A stretch of DNA of 64,000 nucleotides from the NCBI RefSeq assembly GCF_026341275.1, contig NZ_JAIFZO010000002.1:3139264-3203263 (forward strand), written 5' to 3'. The translations under genes were made by a program, and so were the position numbers. The notes beneath the pieces were generated by a model. It had not been told where the DNA came from. It made no database searches and saw nothing but the letters and a program-made list of their open reading frames with translations. This document shows positions 51,801-64,000 of the stretch, piece after piece (position 1 is the stretch's first letter; each line of letters begins with the position of its first letter). Source of the stretch: Streptomyces ortus (lineage in GTDB: Bacteria > Actinomycetota > Actinomycetes > Streptomycetales > Streptomycetaceae).

Positions 51801-52736
51801 TCAGACCTCCGTCCGCAGCAGGCGCAGATAGACCAGGGAGAAGAGGGAGCCGACCACCAGCAGGAGGAGGGCGACGGCGGTCCCGTAACCGATCATGCTC
51901 TTCTGGAAGGCCTGCTCGTACATGAAGAGCGGGAGGGTCTGGCTGCGGTTTCCCGGGCCGCCCCTCGTCATCACCCAGATCAGCCCGAACACCGACAGCG
52001 TCTGCAAGGTGTTGAGCATCAGGTTCGTGCCGATGGACCGGCGGATCATCGGCAGCGTGATGTGCCACATCCGGCGCCAGCCGCCCGCGCCGTCCACCTC
52101 CGCCGCCTCGGTGATCTCCTTCGGGATCTCGTTCAGGGCAGCCGAGTAGACCAGCATCGAGAAGGCCGTGCCGCGCCACACGTTCGCGAACGACACCGCC
52201 AGGATCGGCAGCGTGAACAGCCAGTTCTGGGACGGCAGATGCAGCCAGTCGAGGATCGCGTTCAGCGTCCCCTCGCGGCGGAAGAACGCGTACAGGAGGA
52301 AGCCGGCCACGACCTCGGGGAGCACCCAGGCCGTGACGACGATCCCGCCAGTGAGCGTACGGATCGGCTTGGACGCCCGCTGCATCAGCGCGGCCAGCGC
52401 CAGGCCCAGCGTGTTCTGGCCGACGATCGAGCTGAGGAACGTGAAGACGAGCGTCAGCCATACGGCGTTGAGGAACGCGTCGTCCTCGAACGCCGTACGG
52501 AAGTTGTCGAAACCGGTGAAGGACGACTCCGCCTGGCCGGTGAGCTGCAGATCGGTGAAGGCGAGGTACACGCAGTACGCGATCGGCCCGGCCAGGAAGA
52601 GGACGAGGATGACGAGGGCGGGGGTGACGGGCAGGGCCCGGCTGAGGCCGCGGAGCCGCGGAGCGCGGCTGTGCCCGCTCTCCTTGACGACCACCGTGCG
52701 CTCACCGGGACCCGCTTCCCGCTGACTTACGACCAC
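51801..52736 (-). CDS. carbohydrate ABC transporter permease, MalF type
   Basis: A 311-residue CUT1 permease with six helices. The EAA loop is EIPKEITEAAEVDGAGGW. It belongs with the permease at 50954 and the binding protein at 52798. The start is taken at the GTG at 52736; a GTG further in (VVVKESGHSRAP) is also possible. The sugar is not identifiable. Confidence 0.93.
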   Translation of the reverse strand: MVVSQREAGPGERTVVVKESGHSRAPRLRGLSRALPVTPALVILVLFLAGPIAYCVYLAFTDLQLTGQAESSFTGFDNFRTAFEDDAFLNAVWLTLVFTFLSSIVGQNTLGLALAALMQRASKPIRTLTGGIVVTAWVLPEVVAGFLLYAFFRREGTLNAILDWLHLPSQNWLFTLPILAVSFANVWRGTAFSMLVYSAALNEIPKEITEAAEVDGAGGWRRMWHITLPMIRRSIGTNLMLNTLQTLSVFGLIWVMTRGGPGNRSQTLPLFMYEQAFQKSMIGYGTAVALLLLVVGSLFSLVYLRLLRTEV

Positions 52737-52797
52737 GCTGTGCTCACTTCTCGCCTTGCCGCGCTCACTTCTTGCCTTGCCACGGTCACGGCTGCGC

Positions 52798-54165
52798 TCA
52801 CTTCTTGATGACCTGGTTGTCCGTGACCGACTTCAGTTCCTCGTCGTAGGCCTTGGCCGCCTCCGCGACCGAGCTGTCGCCCGTCGTCACGCCCTCCATC
52901 GCCTCCTGGATGGCCGTGGAGACCTTCGGGTACGCGGGATACGCCGGGCGGTAGTGGGTGTTCGCCACCAGACCGGTGAAGAAGTCGAGGCCGGGCTGCG
53001 CCTTCACGTACGCCGGGTCCTCGGCCACGTCGGTGCGCACCGCGATGCCGGAGTTGGCGATGTACCACTTCTGGGCGTTCGCCTTCGTCTGCATGATCTT
53101 GACGAACTCGAAGGCCAGGTCGGGGTTGGCCGCCTTGCTCGGGACGGCCCAGGTCCAGCCGCCCGACATGCTCACCTTGCCGGGGGACTGGCCGGCCTGT
53201 GTGGGCATGTACGCGAGGCCCAGCTTCTCGGACCACTCGGGCCACTCGTGGCCGCTGCCCTTCAGCCAGTCCTGCGGGAGCCAGGAGCCGTCGAGGTTGA
53301 TGCCGAGCTTGCCCTCGGGGAGCAGTTCACCGCGGACGCTGGTCGCGAAGTTCGGGTCGAGGGCGTCCGAGACGTCCGGGCCGAGCTTCTCCTTGAAGAC
53401 CGTCTCGACGAACTCCAGCGAGTCCTTGAACCCCTGGCTGCCCGTGATCCACTTCTTGGACGCCGTGTCGTAGAGCGGGCTCTCGGTGGCGCCGGTGGCC
53501 GTCCCGTACAGGAGCATCTCGAAGCCCTGCATGGTGGCCGCCTCACCGGCGGGCTTGCCCGTGTACACGTTCATCGGTGTGACGCCGGGGACCTTCTCCT
53601 TGATCGTGCGGGCCGCGTCGAGGATGTCGTCCCAGGTCTTCGGCTGCCAGTCCGCGGGCAGGCCGGCCCGCTTGAAGATGCCCTTGTCGAACCAGAGGCC
53701 CCGGGTGTCCGTGCCGTCCGGGACGCCGTACGTCTTCCCGTCCTCCGCCTGCGCCGCGGATTTCGCCGTGTCGATGAAGTGGCCCCAGTCGTCCCACTTG
53801 TCGAGGTACGGGTCCAGGGGCTTGAGGTAGCCGCTCGTGATGTCGGAGTTGATGAGGAACGTGTCCTCGTAGACCAGGTCCGGCGCGGTCTTGGGGGAGC
53901 GGAGCATCTGCTGGAGCTTCGTGTAGTACTCCGAGTCCGGGGCCTTGATCGGGACGAGCTTGACCTTCTTGCCCGGGTTGGCCTTCTCGAACTGTTTCTT
54001 GATGTCCGCGAGATAGGTGTCCATGACTCGTACGGAATTGTCCGTCGACTGTTTGTAGGAGATCTCCACGGTGTCCGGATCGCTGCCGGCACCGCTGCCG
54101 CAGGCGGTGAGCGCGGTGGCGGTGAGCAGGGTCGCGAGAAGAAGCGGAGCGGGGGTGGGACGCAC
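52798..54165 (-). CDS. extracellular sugar-binding lipoprotein (CUT1)
   Basis: A 455-residue substrate-binding protein with a type II signal and lipobox LTAC at residue 21. The mature part has the SBP_bac_1 features KANPGKKVKLVPI, PDLVYEDTFL and MSGGWTWAVPS. The first gene of the importer operon. The 61-base spacer to the next gene contains near-copies of its 3' end. No LacI regulator or glycosidase is adjacent. Confidence 0.94.
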   Translation of the reverse strand: MRPTPAPLLLATLLTATALTACGSGAGSDPDTVEISYKQSTDNSVRVMDTYLADIKKQFEKANPGKKVKLVPIKAPDSEYYTKLQQMLRSPKTAPDLVYEDTFLINSDITSGYLKPLDPYLDKWDDWGHFIDTAKSAAQAEDGKTYGVPDGTDTRGLWFDKGIFKRAGLPADWQPKTWDDILDAARTIKEKVPGVTPMNVYTGKPAGEAATMQGFEMLLYGTATGATESPLYDTASKKWITGSQGFKDSLEFVETVFKEKLGPDVSDALDPNFATSVRGELLPEGKLGINLDGSWLPQDWLKGSGHEWPEWSEKLGLAYMPTQAGQSPGKVSMSGGWTWAVPSKAANPDLAFEFVKIMQTKANAQKWYIANSGIAVRTDVAEDPAYVKAQPGLDFFTGLVANTHYRPAYPAYPKVSTAIQEAMEGVTTGDSSVAEAAKAYDEELKSVTDNQVIKK

Positions 54166-54323
54166 GGGTACGACCTCCTGCCGGCCGACGTCTTTGTGGC
54201 CGTTGTTCGATGGCCCGAACGTAAGAGGAGTGGTCGCGTCAGGTCAATGACCTTGCGCGACTGGTCCGTTACGGTCGTGTCTCATCGTGCCCCGTAGCCC
54301 GCATGTCCGGGCCTCTGAACTGG

Positions 54324-55022
54324 TTACCCCTTCACCCACCGGTACTGCAGCTCCGGGCGGCCCACCTGCCCGTACTGCGGGCTCCGCCCGGCGCGTCCCG
54401 CGTCCACCAGATGCTCCAGATACCGCCGCGCCGTGATCCGCGAGATGCCGACGGCCTCCGCGACACCGGTCGCGGTCAGCCCTTCCGCGTGGTCGCGCAG
54501 CGTGCGCGTGACCTTCTCCAGGGTGGGTGCGCTCAGCCCCTTCGGCAGGGCGGCCGGTCCCGGTGCCCGGAGCGTGGCGAGGGCCCGGTCGACCTCGTCC
54601 TGACCGCTGGCCTCGCCGGCCGCGGCGTGGAACTCGGCGTAGCGGATGAGCCGGTCGCGCAGGGTGGCGAAGGTGAACGGCTTCAGTACGTACTGCACGA
54701 CTCCGAGCGACACGCCCTCCCGTACGACCGTGAGGTCGCGCGCGGACGTCACCGCGATCACGTCCGCGTGGTAGCCGGCGGCGCGCAGCGAACGGGCCAG
54801 TTGCAGGCCGTGCACGTCCGGGAGGTGGAGGTCGAGGAGGAGGAGGTCCACGGGTGTGCGGTCGAGGGCGCGTCTGGCCTCGGCGCCGGTGTGGGCCTTG
54901 CCGACGGCGGTGAAGCCGGGGACGCGGCCTACGTAGAGGACGTGTGCGTCCGCCGCGACGGGGTCGTCCTCTACGACGAGGACGCGGATGTCCGGGGTGG
55001 GGGTGGGGGGCGGGGTGGTCAT
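54324..55022 (-). CDS. response regulator of the CitB/DcuR family (C4-dicarboxylate system)
   Basis: A 232-residue response regulator. The receiver domain is RVLVVEDDPVAADAH, with the phosphoacceptor in DLLLLDLHLPDVHG and Lys in QYVLKPF. The C-terminal HTH is GVAEAVGISRITARRYLE. This is the DctR/CitB-type effector. Its start overlaps the kinase stop by 4 bases. It is likely to activate the divergent DctA-type transporter gene. Confidence 0.92.
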   Translation of the reverse strand: MTTPPPTPTPDIRVLVVEDDPVAADAHVLYVGRVPGFTAVGKAHTGAEARRALDRTPVDLLLLDLHLPDVHGLQLARSLRAAGYHADVIAVTSARDLTVVREGVSLGVVQYVLKPFTFATLRDRLIRYAEFHAAAGEASGQDEVDRALATLRAPGPAALPKGLSAPTLEKVTRTLRDHAEGLTATGVAEAVGISRITARRYLEHLVDAGRAGRSPQYGQVGRPELQYRWVKG

Positions 55023-56860
55023 ACGGTGCCTCCGTGCGGGGTTGTGTTGGCCCCGGGCCCGGTTGTGGGGTGTAGGTCACCTTGGGGGATTGCGCCGTTC
55101 CCCGCGCCCCTTGGGGAGTGGGTGCTGGACCTTTCCTGGAGGGGTGCGGGTGTGTTGTGGTTGCCCGCGCCGTTCCCCGCGCCCCTTGGGGGGTGGGTGC
55201 TGGACCTTTCCTGGAAGGGTGGGGGTGTGTCGTGGTCGGCCGCGCCGTTCCCCGTGCCCCTGGAGGGCGGCGGCAGTGGTAGGCGGGCCTCGAAGGATGC
55301 TCCGCCTTCCGGGGGTGTCGTGACCGTCAGGGTGCCGTCGTGGCGGGACACCGCCTGCCGGACCAGGGCCAGGCCGAGGCCGCGTCCACCGGGACCCGAC
55401 GGCTTGGTCGACCAGCCGCGCTGGAAGACCTCCTCCGCGTGAGCCGGGTCCACTCCCGCCCCGGTGTCCGTGACCCGCAGGACGAGGCCCTCCGCGTCCG
55501 CGAGCGCGGTCACGGTGACCCGGGCGCCCACCGAGCCCTGCGCCGCGTCCACGGCGTTGTCGATCAGATTGCCCAGGACCGTCACCAGGTCACGGGCGGT
55601 GAGGGCGGCCGGGAGCAGACCGTCGTCGATGCTGCTGTCCTCGGAGACCACCAGTTCGACACCGCGCTCGTTCGCCTGCGCCGTCTTGCCGAGCAGCAGC
55701 GCGGCGAGCACCGGCTCGCTGACCGCCGCCACCACCTGGTCGGTCAGGGCCTGCGCCAGCTCCAGCTCGGCCGTGGCGAAGTCGACCGCCTCCTCGGCCC
55801 GCCCCAGCTCGATCAGCGAGACCACCGTGTGGAGCCGGTTCGCGGCCTCGTGGGCCTGCGAGCGCAACGCCGTCGTGAAGCCCCGCTCGGAGTCCAGCTC
55901 ACCCATCAGGGACTGCAGCTCGGTGACATCGCGCAGGGTCACCACCGTGCCCCGGCGCTCACCGCCCGACACCGGCGAGGTGTTCATGACGAGCACCCGC
56001 GACTCGGTGAGGAACACCTCGTCGACCCGCGGCTCGCCCGACAGCAGCGCCCCCGTCAGTGGAGCGGGCAGTTCCAGCTCCGCCACCGAGTGGCCCACCA
56101 CGTCACCGCCCACCCCCAGCAGCTCGCGCCCGCCGTCGTTGATCAGCGCCACCCGGTACTGCCCGTCCAGCATCAGCAGCCCCTCGCGCACGGCGTGCAG
56201 CGCGGCCTCGTGGTAGTCGTGCATCCGGCTCAGCTCGGCCGCGTTCATCCCGTGGGTGGAGCGGCGCAGCCGGGCGTTGATGACGTACGTACCGATGGCC
56301 CCCAGCGCCAGCGCCGCCGCCGCGACCCCGAACAGCGCTTTGACCTGCTCCTCGACCCGCGCGCTTATCTCGTCGACCTTGATGCCCGCGCTGACGAGCC
56401 CGACGATCCGGCCGCCGTCCCGGATAGGGGTGACGGCCCGCACGGACTCGCCGAGCGTCCCGGTGTACGTCTCGGTGAAGGACTGGCCCAGCAGCGCACG
56501 GTCCGTGTGGCCCAGGAAGTGCTTGCCGATCAGCTCCTCGTTGGGGTGGGTCCAGCGGATGCCCTCGGGGTCCATGATCGTCACGAAGTCGACCTGCGCG
56601 CCGCGCTGCACCGCGACCGCGTACGGCTGGAGCGTCTTCGTCGGGTTCGCGGTGCGGATGGCCTCCCGTACGGAGGGGGAGTCCGCGACCGAGCGCGCCA
56701 CCCCCATGGCCTGCCGGCCCGCCGCGTCCTCGGCCTGGCTGCGGTCGCTGAGGTACGTGAACAGCGCGCAGCCCGCGACCACGACGGCGACGAGCACGGC
56801 CTGCATGGCGAAGAGCTGCCCGGCCAGGCTGCGAGGACGTGGAGCTCTGGGGAGGCGCAT
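55019..56860 (-). CDS. CitA/DcuS-type sensor kinase with a 25-residue tandem-repeat tail
   Basis: A 613-residue kinase. TM1 is LFAMQAVLVAVVVAGCALF, then an extracytoplasmic PAS (sCache) domain (about 40-165), TM2 (FGVAAAALALGAIGTYV) and a cytoplasmic PAS. The DHp motif is RSQAHEAANRLHTVVSL, with N-box NLIDNAVDAAQGS and G-box GRGLGLALV. After about residue 530 an extra tail contains units like ERSSTHPPRGAGNGA, repeated every 25 residues. These units come from a dispersed DNA repeat. The ATPase part looks complete before the tail. ATG at 56860. Confidence 0.92.
   Translation of the reverse strand: MRLPRAPRPRSLAGQLFAMQAVLVAVVVAGCALFTYLSDRSQAEDAAGRQAMGVARSVADSPSVREAIRTANPTKTLQPYAVAVQRGAQVDFVTIMDPEGIRWTHPNEELIGKHFLGHTDRALLGQSFTETYTGTLGESVRAVTPIRDGGRIVGLVSAGIKVDEISARVEEQVKALFGVAAAALALGAIGTYVINARLRRSTHGMNAAELSRMHDYHEAALHAVREGLLMLDGQYRVALINDGGRELLGVGGDVVGHSVAELELPAPLTGALLSGEPRVDEVFLTESRVLVMNTSPVSGGERRGTVVTLRDVTELQSLMGELDSERGFTTALRSQAHEAANRLHTVVSLIELGRAEEAVDFATAELELAQALTDQVVAAVSEPVLAALLLGKTAQANERGVELVVSEDSSIDDGLLPAALTARDLVTVLGNLIDNAVDAAQGSVGARVTVTALADAEGLVLRVTDTGAGVDPAHAEEVFQRGWSTKPSGPGGRGLGLALVRQAVSRHDGTLTVTTPPEGGASFEARLPLPPPSRGTGNGAADHDTPPPFQERSSTHPPRGAGNGAGNHNTPAPLQERSSTHSPRGAGNGAIPQGDLHPTTGPGANTTPHGGTV
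55092..55261. repeat. tandem 75-base repeat carrying the GCGCCGTTCCCCGCGCCCC core
   Basis: Copies of GCGCCGTTCCCCGCGCCCC start at 55092 and 55167, with a close copy (one base changed) at 55242. The period is exactly 75 bases, with the same intervening sequence (GGTGCTGGACCTTTCCTGG in each unit). The unit lies inside the 3' end of the kinase gene. Because 75 is a multiple of 3, it adds in-frame 25-residue repeats. Confidence 0.9.
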
Positions 56861-56886
56861 GGCACCAGTGTGCCCGCCATGAAATG

Positions 56887-56904
56887 TGTGAACGAAATGA
56901 ACGG
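56887..56904. promoter_or_regulatory. possible direct-repeat operator in the dctS-dctA gap
   Basis: TGAACG occurs at 56889 and 56898 (period 9), with a related TGAAAT at about 56880, just upstream of the kinase start. The AT-rich divergent gap is where a CitB-type regulator would bind. The evidence is weak. Confidence 0.3.
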
Positions 56905-57004
56905 AAGGGTGACCGCCCTCACACGCCGGGAGATAGTCACCGACAACCCCCGGACGTGAGCCGCACGCCGGATGATGCCGACGACGTCGTCAAGGAGGGC
57001 AGCC

Positions 57005-58396
57005 GTGACCACACCCGACACGGCACCTGCCGCTCCCGCAGCCAAGCGGGACCGCACGCACTATCTGTACATCGCGGTGATCATCGCCGTGGCCGCCGGT
57101 ATCGCGGTGGGTCTGATCGCCCCCGATTTCGCCGTGAAGCTGAAGCCGATCGGTACCGGCTTCGTGAACCTGATCAAGATGATGATCTCGCCGATCATCT
57201 TCTGCACGATCGTCCTGGGCATCGGCTCGGTACGCAAGGCCGCCAAGGTCGGCGCGGTGGGCGGCATCGCGCTCGGCTACTTCGTGGTCATGTCGTTCGT
57301 CGCGCTCGCCATCGGCCTGGTCGTCGGCAACATCCTGGAGCCCGGTACGGGCCTGGCGGTGACCGACGCGATCAAGGACGCGGGCCAGGGCCAGGTCGTC
57401 GAGGCGAAGAACACCGAGGAGTTCCTGCTCGGGATCATCCCGACGACGATCGTGTCCGCCTTCACCGGCGGCGAGGTCCTGCAGACGCTGCTCGTCGCGC
57501 TGCTCACCGGTTTCGCGCTGCAGGCCATGGGCTCCTCCGGCACGCCGATCCTGCGCGGCATCGAGCACATCCAGCGCCTGGTCTTCCGCATCCTCGCCAT
57601 GGTGATGTGGGCGGCGCCCATCGGCGCGTTCGGCGCGATCGCGGCGGTGACCGGCTCGGCGGGTGTGGATGCCCTCAAGAGCCTCGCCGTGCTGATGCTC
57701 GGCTTCTACGTGACCTGCTTCCTCTTCGTCTTCATCGTGCTCGGCGCGCTGCTGCGGATCGTCGCGGGCCTGAACATCTTCCTGCTGCTGAAGTACCTGG
57801 GCCGGGAGTTCCTGCTGATCCTGTCCACCTCCTCCTCCGAGTCCGCGCTGCCGCGGCTCATCGCGAAGATGGAGCACCTGGGCATCAGCAAGCCGGTGGT
57901 CGGCATCACCGTCCCGACCGGCTACTCCTTCAACCTCGACGGCACCATGATCTACATGACCATGGCCTCGCTGTTCATCGCCGACGCCATGGGTACGCCG
58001 ATGGCCATCGGCGAGCAGATCCCGCTGCTCCTCTTCCTGCTGGTCGCCTCCAAGGGCGCGGCGGGTGTCACCGGCGCGGGTCTGGCCACGCTGGCGGGCG
58101 GTCTGCAGTCCCACAAGCCGGCGCTGGTGGACGGCATCGGCCTGATCGTCGGCATCGACCGTTTCATGAGCGAGGCGCGCGCCCTGACGAACTTCGCGGG
58201 CAACGCGGTGGCGACGGTCCTGATCGGTACGTGGACCAAGGAGATCGACCGCCCCCGGGTGGACGAGGTGCTGGCGGGGCGGATCCCGTTCGACGAGACG
58301 ACGCTGCTGGACGACGGCCACGGGGGTTCCGCGGACGAGTCCGCCGGTCTGCCGGACCGGCCCGAGGCGGGCGAGAAGGAGCTGGCGAAGGCGTAA
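57005..58396 (+). CDS. dctA: DctA-type cation:dicarboxylate symporter
   Basis: A 463-residue DAACS-family transporter importing succinate, fumarate or malate with protons or sodium. The family motifs STSSSESALPRLIAKME, GYSFNLDGTMIYMTM and SKGAAGVTGAG are intact, as is GIDRFMSEARALTNFAGNAV. About eight helices and two hairpin loops fit the family. The GTG at 57005 follows AAGGAGGG. It is divergent from the CitA/CitB-type two-component genes, which probably induce it when C4-dicarboxylates are present. Confidence 0.94.
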   Translation: MTTPDTAPAAPAAKRDRTHYLYIAVIIAVAAGIAVGLIAPDFAVKLKPIGTGFVNLIKMMISPIIFCTIVLGIGSVRKAAKVGAVGGIALGYFVVMSFVALAIGLVVGNILEPGTGLAVTDAIKDAGQGQVVEAKNTEEFLLGIIPTTIVSAFTGGEVLQTLLVALLTGFALQAMGSSGTPILRGIEHIQRLVFRILAMVMWAAPIGAFGAIAAVTGSAGVDALKSLAVLMLGFYVTCFLFVFIVLGALLRIVAGLNIFLLLKYLGREFLLILSTSSSESALPRLIAKMEHLGISKPVVGITVPTGYSFNLDGTMIYMTMASLFIADAMGTPMAIGEQIPLLLFLLVASKGAAGVTGAGLATLAGGLQSHKPALVDGIGLIVGIDRFMSEARALTNFAGNAVATVLIGTWTKEIDRPRVDEVLAGRIPFDETTLLDDGHGGSADESAGLPDRPEAGEKELAKA

Positions 58397-58412
58397 AGCG
58401 CGCGCTGCGCCC

Positions 58413-58474
58413 CAAGAGACTGCGCCGTTCCCCGCGCCCCTGATCAGGGGCGCGGGGAACGGCGCAGTCTCTTG
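58413..58474. terminator. 62-bp perfect palindrome (dispersed-repeat inverted pair) after dctA
   Basis: Arms of 31 bases, centred on TGATCA, are exactly complementary. Each arm contains the GCGCCGTTCCCCGCGCCCC core flanked by AAGAGACT and AGTCTCTT. It starts 17 bases after the dctA stop and acts as a strong terminator. It is the head-to-head form of the repeat seen singly or in tandem at 12501, 23771, 27278 and 55092. Confidence 0.88.
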
Positions 58475-58508
58475 CCTTGACGTCGGCGTCAAGGGCTACC
58501 GTCGCGGC

Positions 58509-58937
58509 ATGCGAATCGGCGAGCTGGCGGAGCGGGCCGGGACCACCACGCGCACGCTCAGGTACTACGAGTCGCGGGGCCTGCTGCCCGCGCGACGCGG
58601 CAGCAACGGGTACCGGACGTACGACGAGGGCGACCTGAGGCTGCTGCGGCAGATCAGGACGCTGCAGGACTTCGGGTTCGACCTGGAGGAGACGCGGCCC
58701 TTCGTGGAGTGCCTGCGGGCCGGGCATCCGCAGGGCGACGCCTGCCCGGCCTCGCTCGCCGTGTACCGGCGCAAGCTGGGCGAGCTCGACACGTTGATCG
58801 ACGAGCTGCGGTCGGTACGCGACCAGGTCGGCGGGCAGCTGGCGCGCGCCGAGCGGGCGATGGACGAGCTGGCGTCCGAGGCGGCGGTTCCGGGCGGTCC
58901 GGAACCCGTGTGCGAACGGGGAGGGCGAACAGGATGA
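58509..58937 (+). CDS. MerR-family regulator
   Basis: A 142-residue MerR protein. The winged HTH begins MRIGELAERAGTTTRTLRYYE. The dimerisation helix is later. Cysteines at 68 (VECLRAG) and 79 (GDACPAS), 11 apart, and one near the end (PVCERGG) could bind metal or form a redox pair. Its stop overlaps the thioredoxin ATG, so the pair is co-translated. It may regulate its own operon in response to thiol stress (inference). ATG at 58509. Confidence 0.9.
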   Translation: MRIGELAERAGTTTRTLRYYESRGLLPARRGSNGYRTYDEGDLRLLRQIRTLQDFGFDLEETRPFVECLRAGHPQGDACPASLAVYRRKLGELDTLIDELRSVRDQVGGQLARAERAMDELASEAAVPGGPEPVCERGGRTG

Positions 58938-59266
58938 TCAAGGCAGTGGGTGTGGCCGAGGTGACGGACGACAGCTTCGAGGCGGAGGTGATCCGGGCGG
59001 AGCTGCCCGTGCTGGTGGAGTTCACCGCGGACTGGTGCCCGCCGTGCCGGCAGATCGCGCCGGTGCTGAGCGCCGTGGCCGCCGAGGAGGGCGACCGGCT
59101 CAAGGTGGTGCAACTGGACGTGGACACGAACCCGCAGACCACGAACGCGTACGGGGTGCTGTCGATGCCCACGCTCATGGTGTTCCGCGACGGGCAGCCC
59201 GTGAAGTCGATGGTGGGCGCCCGCGCCAAGCGGCGGCTGCTCGAAGAACTGGCGGACGTCCTCTGA
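58934..59266 (+). CDS. thioredoxin
   Basis: A 110-residue thioredoxin with the active site ADWCPPCRQ, unusual for having Pro-Pro between the cysteines rather than Gly-Pro. This should alter its redox potential. The cis-Pro VLSMPTLMVF and the C-terminal helix are normal. It overlaps the MerR gene by 4 bases. It is distinct from the YbbN-type protein at 38671. A strong terminator follows at 59281-59318. Confidence 0.92.
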   Translation: MIKAVGVAEVTDDSFEAEVIRAELPVLVEFTADWCPPCRQIAPVLSAVAAEEGDRLKVVQLDVDTNPQTTNAYGVLSMPTLMVFRDGQPVKSMVGARAKRRLLEELADVL

Positions 59267-59280
59267 CGGAGACGGAATAG

Positions 59281-59318
59281 AGAAATCCCCCATCGGCAAT
59301 TGCCGACGGGGGATTTCT
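59281..59318 (+). terminator. hairpin terminator after the thioredoxin gene
   Basis: Nineteen-base arms (59281-59299 and 59300-59318) pair with one mismatch and no loop bases. It begins AGAAATCCCCC and ends GGGGGATTTCT. It separates the thioredoxin operon from the helicase gene. Confidence 0.8.
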
Positions 59319-59403
59319 CTGCGTATATTGAATGATTCGTGACTTGCATAAAGCAGATCACAAAGAAGTTCACTGTTCGCAGTATATCCGGCCGGGAGCG
59401 GAA

Positions 59404-64000
<4,597 letters not shown>

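Overview
The window is chromosomal DNA of a Streptomyces species. It has very high GC with strong third-position bias, so most real genes have long antisense shadow frames. The actinobacterial mismatch-repair endonuclease NucS is present, as is the streptomycete-specific pair of cytoskeletal proteins FilP and Scy. From memory the gene order follows the S. coelicolor segment from about SCO5385 to SCO5440. No rRNA, tRNA, CRISPR array, phage or insertion sequence was seen.

Layout. 1-8.5 kb: edge of an ABC ATPase gene with a divergent TetR regulator, 3-hydroxybutyryl-CoA dehydrogenase, a STAS-domain protein, a large membrane-anchored STAND-like ATPase, nucS, a small conserved gene and an LLM flavin oxidoreductase. 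8.5-12.4 kb: two tandem ABC-2 exporter pairs. 12.6-17.6 kb: filP and scy. 17.8-20.7 kb: methylmalonyl-CoA epimerase, a thiolase and meaB, which with icmA at 36 kb form a cobalamin-mutase acyl-CoA module. 20.7-27.3 kb: a PepSY protein divergent from a two-component system, with a clear tandem operator between them; an AbsC-like MarR regulator; three tandem AIM24 genes; a DUF3817 gene and a thiamine-binding protein gene.

27.4-34.9 kb looks like an accessory insertion between otherwise collinear genes. It carries a cellulose-synthase-like glycosyltransferase, a radical-copper oxidase (GlxA type) and a GH6 glucanase, that is, the hyphal-tip glycan system, followed by an ArsR-type regulator divergent from an MFS exporter. 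34.9-39.7 kb: MarR, DUF3817, icmA, TetR and a thioredoxin/TPR protein. 39.7-42.9 kb: a long palindrome-rich leader and a three-gene exported/membrane operon (DUF6230, DUF6114, acidic secreted protein) of unknown function.

43-49.4 kb: central carbon metabolism (pyk, ackA, pta; pfkA divergent). 49.4-54.2 kb: an XRE regulator, a decayed secreted-enzyme fragment, and a sugar ABC importer lacking its own ATPase. 54.3-58.4 kb: a C4-dicarboxylate two-component system divergent from a DctA-type symporter. 58.5-64 kb: a MerR-thioredoxin pair, a HelD-type helicase, and convergent glgB, which runs off the right edge.

The most unusual features are these. The 3' end of glgB has been replaced by sequence antisense to the helicase gene. 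The DctS-like kinase has a 25-residue tandem-repeat tail built from a dispersed intergenic DNA repeat. Perfect palindromes lie before icmA and the DUF6230 operon. The STAND-like ATPase has Arg in place of the Walker A Lys.
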